Origin: Marine group II euryarchaeote REDSEA-S42_B7
GTDB lineage: Archaea; Thermoplasmatota; Poseidoniia; Poseidoniales; Thalassarchaeaceae
Length of the DNA: 34,814 bases
Direction: 5' to 3'
Assembly: GCA_001629255.1 (NCBI GenBank)
Contig: LURZ01000007.1
Location: forward strand, 1 to 34,814
The notes under the pieces are model-generated. The model did no database searches and had not been told where the DNA came from. It saw only the letters and a program-made list of their open reading frames with translations. A program made the translations under genes and the position numbers. Positions 9,671-16,920 of the stretch are shown here, piece after piece. Each line of letters opens with the position of its first letter. Position 1 is the stretch's first letter.

Positions 9671-9787
9671 GTGCGAGTGACGAAGTGCCCAAATTGCGGT
9701 TCGGAGGTGGACGTTTCCGGGATATCCGCCTCATACGGAGGTCACGACTTCTATTGCGTAATCTGTGGCCACTCATGGCACGTCTAA
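9671..9787 (+). CDS. Putative 38-aa single zinc-ribbon protein
   Basis: Own translation (not in ORF track), GTG start: (M)RVTKCPNCGSEVDVSGISASYGGHDFYCVICGHSWHV*. Two CxxC knuckles 19 residues apart. Overlaps the 3' end of the convergent GTPase gene by 15 bp. Confidence 0.55.
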   Translation: MRVTKCPNCGSEVDVSGISASYGGHDFYCVICGHSWHV

Positions 9788-10885
9788 ATCGAAGTCCTCT
9801 CTTGCTTCATCCTCTCTAGGCCAGTTCTCGGGAAGTTTCAGTGGGTCTTCCACTCTGTCCGCATCTATAATCTCAATCAGATTAGAACGAAGCTCCTCCA
9901 GCCCATGCCCGGTTACTGAACTAATCCCATGGTTATCTGCAGAGTTTTCTTCTTTGGTTATATCGACCTTGGATGAAACGAGAAGGACTTGCCTATCGGA
10001 GAGAAGACCTCTCACCTCCCTCAGGAGTCTTTCCTGCTCATAAATAGGGGTTGTAGACTCGGAGGACCTGTCTATCAAGAAGAGGAGTACATCTCCTAGG
10101 TGCTCTAGAGCGGCAATAGCCTGCATCTCAATTTGGTTCCTCTCATCCATTGGCCGGTCTAGAAGTCCCGGTGTATCCACCATCTGGTATACCCTCCTAC
10201 GATGCGTGAAGTGACCAACGTGCAATTGCTTGGTGGTGAATGGGTAAGAAGCAACTTGTGGCTCTCCGCTGGATAGTGCCCCGATTAGAGCAGATTTTCC
10301 AACATTGGGAGAGCCAGCTACCACGATACAGGGTTCGCTTGGATCGATTGAGGGCAGTTTTCTCAGGATATTCCTGGCATCTCCTAGCCAAATTATCTGA
10401 GGCGAAATCTGATCAATTACCGAGGAAAGCCTCCCGTATGCGTGTCTCCTTGCCTTGTGAAAACCATCAATGTCCCTCAATCTCAGGATCTTTGCCTGAG
10501 CCTCTCCAGAAATTCTCTGAGACCTCTCTGCGGCCCATTGTAGGGAAGCCAGATTTCTCTTGTAGTCATCACATCCAACTGCTGCGTCTACAAGAGATCG
10601 GTCGAATTCTGTCAGTGCATTCAGGCTAGGCCACCTATCAACGTATGAGTTCAGAGTCTTGGTCGCTACGTCGCATGCAGACTGGACCATTCGGTTCATC
10701 TGCTTCCTAACTCTGTGATATTTGTCTGGATCCTCGACCAAATCCGCCTGACTACTCGCCCTTCCGAATGCCTTGTCAAGAATTTCTTGAGGATAGAGTA
10801 CGGTTGGAATAGACCTCCATTCAACTGATGCCATGGCACTGCCTCCGTCGACTCCGCCACGGTATTGCACTTCAATCATTAGCAA
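9773..10885 (-). CDS. Nog1-family (Obg-related) GTPase
   Basis: G1 AGSPNVGKSALIGALSSG, PQVASYPFTTKQLHVGHF, G3 DTPGLLDRP, VSSKVD (G4-like); Nog1-like N-terminus. ATG probably at 10834 (MASVEWRSIP). Confidence 0.87.
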   Translation of the reverse strand: MLMIEVQYRGGVDGGSAMASVEWRSIPTVLYPQEILDKAFGRASSQADLVEDPDKYHRVRKQMNRMVQSACDVATKTLNSYVDRWPSLNALTEFDRSLVDAAVGCDDYKRNLASLQWAAERSQRISGEAQAKILRLRDIDGFHKARRHAYGRLSSVIDQISPQIIWLGDARNILRKLPSIDPSEPCIVVAGSPNVGKSALIGALSSGEPQVASYPFTTKQLHVGHFTHRRRVYQMVDTPGLLDRPMDERNQIEMQAIAALEHLGDVLLFLIDRSSESTTPIYEQERLLREVRGLLSDRQVLLVSSKVDITKEENSADNHGISSVTGHGLEELRSNLIEIIDADRVEDPLKLPENWPREDEAREDFDLDVP

Positions 10886-10951
10886 AGTTGGTAATAAAAA
10901 ACAAAATGTTCTGACCCGCTTGTTTTTCTATGACCTCCGGAACGTAAGCCC

Positions 10952-11404
10952 ATGTCGGACGCAACGGGCGAAGGCGACAACATCACCCTGCCACAGTGGG
11001 CCATGAGTTTCTTCGAGGAATATGGTTCACCGGATCTCGGTGAGTTGGGCGATGTTTTTCATGGGCCTCTTCTAGACAGGAAGTACGGCCTAAGGAAAGA
11101 TGACCTGGTGGAGATCCTTCTCGATAGTAGGATGCTTCCAGAAGGAAGAGACCCCAGAATAAAGGGGATGATGGTAGGAGGGAGAAGTTCTTCTATCGAT
11201 ATCCTGGATGAAAACAGAGGTTTCAGGTCTATTTCGCGAGACGCCATCGTGGAGGTAAGGCTAGTTACGCACCTCAGGAAGTCATACATAGAGGATGAAG
11301 AGCTGCTGAAGTTCGAAAAGGAAGACATGAAGAGAAGATCCGAGGTTCACGAGATGGCGGAGAAGACCAGCGAGGGGCACGGCAACAATCTTTCTTGGGG
11401 GTGA
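10952..11404 (+). CDS. Hypothetical protein (150 aa)
   Basis: ORF from ATG, divergent from the GTPase gene and 4 bp upstream of the PCD gene; no family recognised. Confidence 0.6.
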   Translation: MSDATGEGDNITLPQWAMSFFEEYGSPDLGELGDVFHGPLLDRKYGLRKDDLVEILLDSRMLPEGRDPRIKGMMVGGRSSSIDILDENRGFRSISRDAIVEVRLVTHLRKSYIEDEELLKFEKEDMKRRSEVHEMAEKTSEGHGNNLSWG

Positions 11405-11408
11405 ATGT

Positions 11409-11741
11409 TTGGATAAACTATCTGATATGGAGTGGGTTCCCTGTAAAGGCGGAGTTCCGCCCTTGAGTGAGGAGGAATCGAGTGCTTTCCTATCTCAGAT
11501 TCATGATGATTGGGAGGTAGTGGAGAACCATCACCTTACTCGTACATGGTCATTCCCAGACTTCGTTACGGCTCTGGAATTCACCAATCAGTTGGGAGAG
11601 ATATGTGAACAGCAGAGCCATCATGCTGACTTCGAGTTAGGGTGGGGGAGGGTTGTTTCCGTTATCTTCACGCACAAGATTGACGCCCTCACTGAATCTG
11701 ACTTTGTGCTGGCAGCCAAGTTCGACACCATCCAACGGTGA
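11409..11741 (+). CDS. 4a-hydroxytetrahydrobiopterin (pterin-4a-carbinolamine) dehydratase
   Basis: WEVVENHHLTRTWSFPDFVTALEFTNQLGEICEQQSHHADFELGWGRVVSVIFTHKIDALTESDFVLAAKFD matches the PCD family; TTG start. Confidence 0.92.
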   Translation: MDKLSDMEWVPCKGGVPPLSEEESSAFLSQIHDDWEVVENHHLTRTWSFPDFVTALEFTNQLGEICEQQSHHADFELGWGRVVSVIFTHKIDALTESDFVLAAKFDTIQR

Positions 11742-12313
11742 GAAGGATGGCTGACGTGCAGCAAGCATTGACTTCTAGACGGACAGTTTACAGGTACAAG
11801 CGAGAGGAGGTTCCTGATTGGATTCTCGAGTGTGCGTTCGAGGCTGCCAGTAATGCTCCCTGCCACAAGAATACGCACCCATGGAAATTCTACGTAATGG
11901 GTGAGAAAACCAGAGAATCTCTGATACCTGAGGTTGAGAAGTTGGCGAAGAAAAAATCGTTAGATAGAGAAGAGACAGTATCCGGCATCTCTAAGGCCAT
12001 TGAGAAGATCATTTCGCCTCCTTTGCTAATATGCGTGACGAGCGCCAGAAGTCCTCAGGACCCATTCAGGGAAGAAGAAGACTACGCTGCGACGGCATGT
12101 GCGATCCAGAACATGACCCTATCACTATGGGGCAATGGGGTCGGCTCTCAGTGGAGTACAGGAGCAATAACTCAATCCGAAGCTGCATATGGGGCAATCG
12201 GCGTATCCAGGGAGAAGGAACGGATTGTTGGATTCATCAAGGCGGGATATCCGGAAAAAATTCCATCTATTGTCAAGAAGGCTGTAAAGGAAATAAGGAC
12301 ATATCTGCCTTAG
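11738..12313 (+). CDS. Nitroreductase family protein
   Basis: LTSRRTVYRYKREEVPDWILECAFEAASNAPCHKNTHPWKFYVM and later WSTGAITQSEAAYGAIGV...VGFIKAGYP. Confidence 0.9.
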   Translation: MRRMADVQQALTSRRTVYRYKREEVPDWILECAFEAASNAPCHKNTHPWKFYVMGEKTRESLIPEVEKLAKKKSLDREETVSGISKAIEKIISPPLLICVTSARSPQDPFREEEDYAATACAIQNMTLSLWGNGVGSQWSTGAITQSEAAYGAIGVSREKERIVGFIKAGYPEKIPSIVKKAVKEIRTYLP

Positions 12314-12345
12314 TACGGTTCGAGTTTGGAAAAGGGAATGGTAAA

Positions 12346-13368
12346 TTGAAGAAGATAGTATATCCCAGAGCGGGTGGTGTCGAAACCATAGAGATAGTAG
12401 AGGCTGAGGACCCAACTCCCGCGAGGGGGGAGGTTTGCGTGAGAGTTCATCGTGCGGGAGTGAACTTCGCAGAACTGATGATGAGGCAGGGCTTGTATGG
12501 CTCAAGTCCTGACTACCCTTTCACTCCAGGATACGAAACAGCGGGTGAGGTGATAGGCTTGGGAGAGGGGGTTGATTCTCTGAGGAAGGGAGACCGGGTC
12601 CTGGCTATGACTGGATTTGGGGGGTATGCTGAGAAGGTCTGTCTAGATGCAAGAAGGGTTGTGAAGATTCCAGACTCTGTCTCTTTCGACCAGGCGGCAG
12701 CTATCCCGGTTACCTACGGAACCTCATATCACATGTTAGTTCATCTAGGAAGAATGGTGCGGGGAGAAACCGTTCTAATCCACCATGCAGCTGGAGGGGT
12801 TGGGACTGCGGTTGCGCAAATCTGCAACGCCCTGGGTGCCTCCCTAGTAATCGGAACTGCCTCGGCACCGAAGAGGGATTTCGTTGAGTCATTAGGAATG
12901 AGGTTCGTGGACAGAGGAGAGGAGGATTTTGTTGATGTCTGCAAGAGCATGACAGGAGGAAAAGGAGTCCATCATGCAATCGACCCGGTAGGTGGCAAAC
13001 ACCTACTCCGATCCTACAAGTCGCTAAGGAAGGGAGGTAAGTTGTATTACTTCGGGGCATCTGCCGCGGTGAAGGGCAACAAGAGATCAAGGATCTCTGA
13101 GTTCAGGATGTGGTGGGGGATGCCAAGATTCGATCCACTAAAGCTGATGATCTCTAACAAGGCTGTTTTTGGAGTCCACATGGGATTACTAGAGGACGAA
13201 TCGGTTTTCAAGGGCCATCTAGATGATCTGTCGAGGATGCTCAGTGACGGGGAAATTGATCCTGTAATCGATGGGGTTTGGAGATTCGAGGAAGTGGCCG
13301 ATGCCCAGATGCATATGCACGATAGGAAAAACAAGGGCAAGGTTCTGTTGGACTTCTCCCCTCAGTGA
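12346..13368 (+). CDS. Zinc-independent MDR/quinone oxidoreductase family (NADPH:quinone reductase / VAT-1-like)
   Basis: From TTG 12346: (M)KKIVYPRAGGVETIEIVEAEDPTPARGEVCVRVHRAGVNFAELMMRQGLYG...FTPGYETAGEVIGLG...VLIHHAAGGVGTAVAQIC. The 12031 ORF start overlaps the nitroreductase and is not the true start. Confidence 0.9.
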   Translation: MKKIVYPRAGGVETIEIVEAEDPTPARGEVCVRVHRAGVNFAELMMRQGLYGSSPDYPFTPGYETAGEVIGLGEGVDSLRKGDRVLAMTGFGGYAEKVCLDARRVVKIPDSVSFDQAAAIPVTYGTSYHMLVHLGRMVRGETVLIHHAAGGVGTAVAQICNALGASLVIGTASAPKRDFVESLGMRFVDRGEEDFVDVCKSMTGGKGVHHAIDPVGGKHLLRSYKSLRKGGKLYYFGASAAVKGNKRSRISEFRMWWGMPRFDPLKLMISNKAVFGVHMGLLEDESVFKGHLDDLSRMLSDGEIDPVIDGVWRFEEVADAQMHMHDRKNKGKVLLDFSPQ

Positions 13369-13800
13369 CTAAAGCCTGACGGGACGTGTTGCTCCACAAG
13401 CTTGACACTTCAGAAGGGTAGTCCTGTCCTCCCTAACGAACCGAGTGTCAGGAGCCTTGCATTCCCCGCATAGAATGAAGGCCTTTACGTACGAGACGAT
13501 CTTCTCTTTGATTCTTTTAGGGGGTACCTTCCCCTTCAGCATGATTCTGGATTTCTCTCTGCTACCAGACGTACCAAGTTCGTTAAGCAGATATTGGAAC
13601 ACATGATTCGCATCCCGGTCCATAGAGTCAACGATCTCGGAGAAGTTCCTGAGAATGGTCTGGCTACCCTCTATCATGATGTCTGGCTGTGGCATTGTCC
13701 ACCGTGACCTCTCACTGATGTCCTTGGGAATTCTATCTCTAGCCCGTTCCAATAGTTCCTCGTAATCGTGGTTGGTCACGGCTGTGCGAGAATAGTACAC
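13369..13800 (-). CDS. Translation initiation factor aIF2 subunit beta
   Basis: DYEELLERARDRIP..., KGKVPPKRIKEKIVSYVKAFILCGECKAPDTRFVREDRTTLLKCQACGATRPV (C-terminal zinc finger). Confidence 0.95.
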   Translation of the reverse strand: MYYSRTAVTNHDYEELLERARDRIPKDISERSRWTMPQPDIMIEGSQTILRNFSEIVDSMDRDANHVFQYLLNELGTSGSREKSRIMLKGKVPPKRIKEKIVSYVKAFILCGECKAPDTRFVREDRTTLLKCQACGATRPVRL

Positions 13801-13859
13801 CTTTTCACCCCACCGGGAGTTTTGCGAACGGTCAAGGACCTAGTCTTACTCGGGCAACC

Positions 13860-14309
13860 ATGGGAGAATCTCCGGTTGTGAAGGTTGCGAGGACCGATCA
13901 CAATGCCAGGATGCCAACGAAAGGAAGCGAGTATGCTGCTGGATGGGACCTGTACTGCTTGGAGGATACTGTGGTAAATTTCCGCTCTAGCGTCAAGCTC
14001 AGAACGGGTTTGAGAGTGGCAATCCCGGAAGGTTTCGAAGGGCAAGTTAGGGCTAGGTCATCTCTTGGATCCAAGGGGCTCATCCTTCCTCACAGCATCG
14101 GGACGATAGATGCAGACTACAGGGGTGAGCTGTTCGTTCTAATGACATGGATCGGGGAGGGCGAGTCATACGAAGTGAAATCTGGAGAAAGAATTGCCCA
14201 ATTGGTAATTGCCCCGATTCCGGATGTTCAGTTCACCGAGGTCGATGAGGAGGATCTGGGAGAAACCAAGAGGGGAGACGGGGGTTTCGGTAGCACCGGA
14301 AGATTCTGA
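13860..14309 (+). CDS. dut: dUTP diphosphatase
   Basis: dUTPase motifs: GSEYAAGWDLYCLED, VRARSSLGSKG, GTIDADYRGELFV, GERIAQLVIAPI, KRGDGGFGSTGRF. Confidence 0.96.
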   Translation: MGESPVVKVARTDHNARMPTKGSEYAAGWDLYCLEDTVVNFRSSVKLRTGLRVAIPEGFEGQVRARSSLGSKGLILPHSIGTIDADYRGELFVLMTWIGEGESYEVKSGERIAQLVIAPIPDVQFTEVDEEDLGETKRGDGGFGSTGRF

Positions 14310-14378
14310 CCATACTAAATTCAATATTTCCCATAGTTTAGTCCCGGTGGATTCATATCGCTCCAACGCTGGGAAGGT

Positions 14379-14963
14379 TTGATGCACCTAAGTGTAGATG
14401 AGTTGCGGAGCAAGGTCGAGAAGTTCAGAGAAAGCGGACTGAACACCCAACAAATTGCGGATGAGCTATCCTTGTCCCAGACCACTGTGCAATGGCTGTC
14501 TGCCAGTGACTATGAAGTGGATGAAAAGCCCCTGGATGTGAAAGTTGGGTGGAGGTCAATAGCTGTCAAGGGAGAGAGAATAGAAACCGTCTCGTATATT
14601 TTCTGCGACATAATTGAGGAGATGGTTGGAGATGATGTTGACACGATTGTTGGAGTGAGCATTAACGGAATAGCTTTCGCACAGGCCATATCTTCTGCCA
14701 TGGACCTAGAGATGTCAGTCGTTAGAAGCATCAACGAGGACATTGGTGGACACCTGTCTGAGGTTTACGCGAGCGTTGAAGGAAAGAGGGTGATTATCAT
14801 AGATGACGTATACTCCAGTGGGAGAACAATGAAGAAAACTGCTTCCGATCTCAGTGCTGCAGGTGCGGACGTCAAGATGTGCATGGTCCTAGTCAACAAA
14901 TCTTGGGACGATGACGTGGACGGGGTCCCAATGAGGGCTTTGATCAGAGCAGCGACGGTCTGA
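14379..14963 (+). CDS. gfcR: HTH-phosphoribosyltransferase regulator (GfcR / orotate PRTase-like)
   Basis: N-terminal HTH (NTQQIADELSLSQTTVQWLS) fused to a PRTase domain with a PRPP-binding-type loop (VIIIDDVYSSGRTMKKTA). Confidence 0.83.
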   Translation: MMHLSVDELRSKVEKFRESGLNTQQIADELSLSQTTVQWLSASDYEVDEKPLDVKVGWRSIAVKGERIETVSYIFCDIIEEMVGDDVDTIVGVSINGIAFAQAISSAMDLEMSVVRSINEDIGGHLSEVYASVEGKRVIIIDDVYSSGRTMKKTASDLSAAGADVKMCMVLVNKSWDDDVDGVPMRALIRAATV

Positions 14964-14971
14964 GGTGTCAT

Positions 14972-16546
14972 ATGCATTGGGCGGATTATACCGCACAAAG
15001 GCTCATGGAGCGAGGCGACGAACAAGTCTCCGCTTCCGGAATAACTCCTTCTGGTGAATTCCATATCGGCCACCTTAGGGAGATTCTATCAGCCGAAATG
15101 ATCCATAGAGCCTGCCTGGATGCAGGAATGAGTTCGAAATACATATTCATTGTAGACTCTATGGACCCGTTGAGGAGAGTCTACGACTTCCTCTCCCCAG
15201 AATACGAGCAGTTCATCGGCTGCCCCCTAGCATACATCCCTGCTCCTGATGAGGACGGGAGCCCGGGAGATGGGAGCGTTACATATGCCGATCACTTCCT
15301 CTCTCCATTCCTTGACTCACTTGAACAAATTGGAGTCAGGCCAGAAGTAGTCATGAATCATGAGACCTACGAGAGGGGACTATTCGCGGAATATATCGAT
15401 TCAGCCATCACCAATAGGGAAGAGATAAGGAGTATAATCCAGCAAATCTCAGGTAGAGAGTTGCCCCATGACTGGTTTCCCTACAATCCGATGGGATCTG
15501 GGGGCAGTATGGACGGAGTGACCGTAACAGGATACGAGAAGCCATACGTGGTTTGGAGAGATTCCTCGGGAAATGAGGGTAAATCGGACATAAGAAAGGC
15601 ACATGGCAAGATGCCTTGGAGGGTTGATTGGGCCGCCAGATGGGTGATTCATGGGATAACCTGTGAGCCTGCGGGCAAGGACCACGGAGCTGCTGGAGGG
15701 AGTTATGACACCGGTATCCCGATATGCAGATTACTAGGTGGGAACCCCCCGGACAAAATTGTCTATGAGTGGATCCAACTAAAGGGGATGGGCCCCATGT
15801 CAAGCTCCTCTGGCCTAACGATTGGACCGATGGAAGCCTTGTCTCTGGTTCCTCCAGAGATACTCCGCTACGTCATTGCAAGAAGTAAGATCAACCGGCA
15901 CATTGAGTTCGATACCGGTAGTGCGCTTTTCCAGACTGCAGACGAGTACGAAAGATTGGTTGCCAACCCCATTCGGGATGAGGGAGAAATGACCAAGCGA
16001 CAGTTGGTAGCGGCTGAGACTCAGCGTGGAGCAATCAGACTAAGCCAAGTCAACCCTGATTCAGACCCTACTGACTCCGTTGGAGGGGTTTCTTTCAGGC
16101 ATCTATCCATGCTAGCTCAGATTAAGTCGTCAGACGGAGATGTTTGGTCGTCTCTGAATAGATCCGGACATATCGAAGGAGATCCTAGTGATTCCCTGAG
16201 GGTTAGGCTTGCCCGGATGAGGAGTTGGATAGGGGGGGCCCACTTCCCTGAGGATGCAAAGCTGGAGATTCGAAGCGAGATCGGTGATGATGCAAGGGCT
16301 GAGATTGGCAGGGATGGTATCGCTTTCCTCAGAATCCTATCGGGGCTACTTTCTGAGTGTGAGTGGACCGATGCAGGAATCGGAGAGTCAATATCGGAAG
16401 CATGCGATTCCACTGGATTTTCTAGAAAGGAGGCTTTTTCCTCCATATACTGGGCAGTAATTGGCAGGAGGCATGGCCCAAAGGCCTCATCACTACTGTT
16501 CGAAATGGATAGGGGAGATATTGTATCCCTTCTTGGAAGTTCATAG
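14972..16546 (+). CDS. lysS: Lysyl-tRNA synthetase, class I
   Basis: SGITPSGEFHIGHLREILSAEMI, VDWAARWVIHGITCEPAGKDHGAAGGSYDTG, KGMGPMSSSSGLTIGPMEAL, EILRYVIARSKINRHIEFD. Confidence 0.96.
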   Translation: MHWADYTAQRLMERGDEQVSASGITPSGEFHIGHLREILSAEMIHRACLDAGMSSKYIFIVDSMDPLRRVYDFLSPEYEQFIGCPLAYIPAPDEDGSPGDGSVTYADHFLSPFLDSLEQIGVRPEVVMNHETYERGLFAEYIDSAITNREEIRSIIQQISGRELPHDWFPYNPMGSGGSMDGVTVTGYEKPYVVWRDSSGNEGKSDIRKAHGKMPWRVDWAARWVIHGITCEPAGKDHGAAGGSYDTGIPICRLLGGNPPDKIVYEWIQLKGMGPMSSSSGLTIGPMEALSLVPPEILRYVIARSKINRHIEFDTGSALFQTADEYERLVANPIRDEGEMTKRQLVAAETQRGAIRLSQVNPDSDPTDSVGGVSFRHLSMLAQIKSSDGDVWSSLNRSGHIEGDPSDSLRVRLARMRSWIGGAHFPEDAKLEIRSEIGDDARAEIGRDGIAFLRILSGLLSECEWTDAGIGESISEACDSTGFSRKEAFSSIYWAVIGRRHGPKASSLLFEMDRGDIVSLLGSS

Positions 16547-16566
16547 TTTGAATAGGAAACTATGAA
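16540..16566. promoter_or_regulatory. Perfect 10-bp inverted repeat with 7-nt spacer (candidate operator or hairpin)
   Basis: TTCATAGTTT-gaatagg-AAACTATGAA. Arms 16540-16549 and 16557-16566 are exact reverse complements; spans the lysS stop and lies 24 bp before the next start. Confidence 0.6.
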
Positions 16567-16590
16567 ATCGTAACTGACTGACGGGCAGAT

Positions 16591-16920
16591 ATGGCAGTCT
16601 ACGAACTACTAATGAGGTCAATGGAAGAGAGGAACGCAGAACATTACATCGAGGCATTGCACGATGACTACGAATTCGTGCGACACCAATCTGGAACAAC
16701 CATGGATAAGGAGCAAGTAAGTGAGATGATGAGAGGGATGATGGCAAATTCAGATGTCGTGATAGATGAGCCTAGATGCATCTATGAGAATGATGAGATT
16801 CTTGTGGAGCACTCAATGATGGACTTCCCAGATGGAACTAGAGAAGCAGTAATGGCAGTGCACACAATCAAAGACGGGAAAATCGTCCGAACCGAAACGG
16901 GTGCAACGCTAATTCAGTGA
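16591..16920 (+). CDS. SnoaL/NTF2-like fold protein
   Basis: MAVYELLMRSMEERNAEHYIEALHDDYEFVRHQSGTTMDKEQVSEMM...DGKIVRTETGATLIQ; typical size and pattern of SnoaL-like proteins. Confidence 0.72.
   Translation: MAVYELLMRSMEERNAEHYIEALHDDYEFVRHQSGTTMDKEQVSEMMRGMMANSDVVIDEPRCIYENDEILVEHSMMDFPDGTREAVMAVHTIKDGKIVRTETGATLIQ

Noticed and set aside
12031-12345. N-terminal extension of the quinone oxidoreductase ORF
   Set aside because: Overlaps the nitroreductase in another frame; the Arg/Cys-rich translation is unlike any domain. TTG at 12346 is more plausible.
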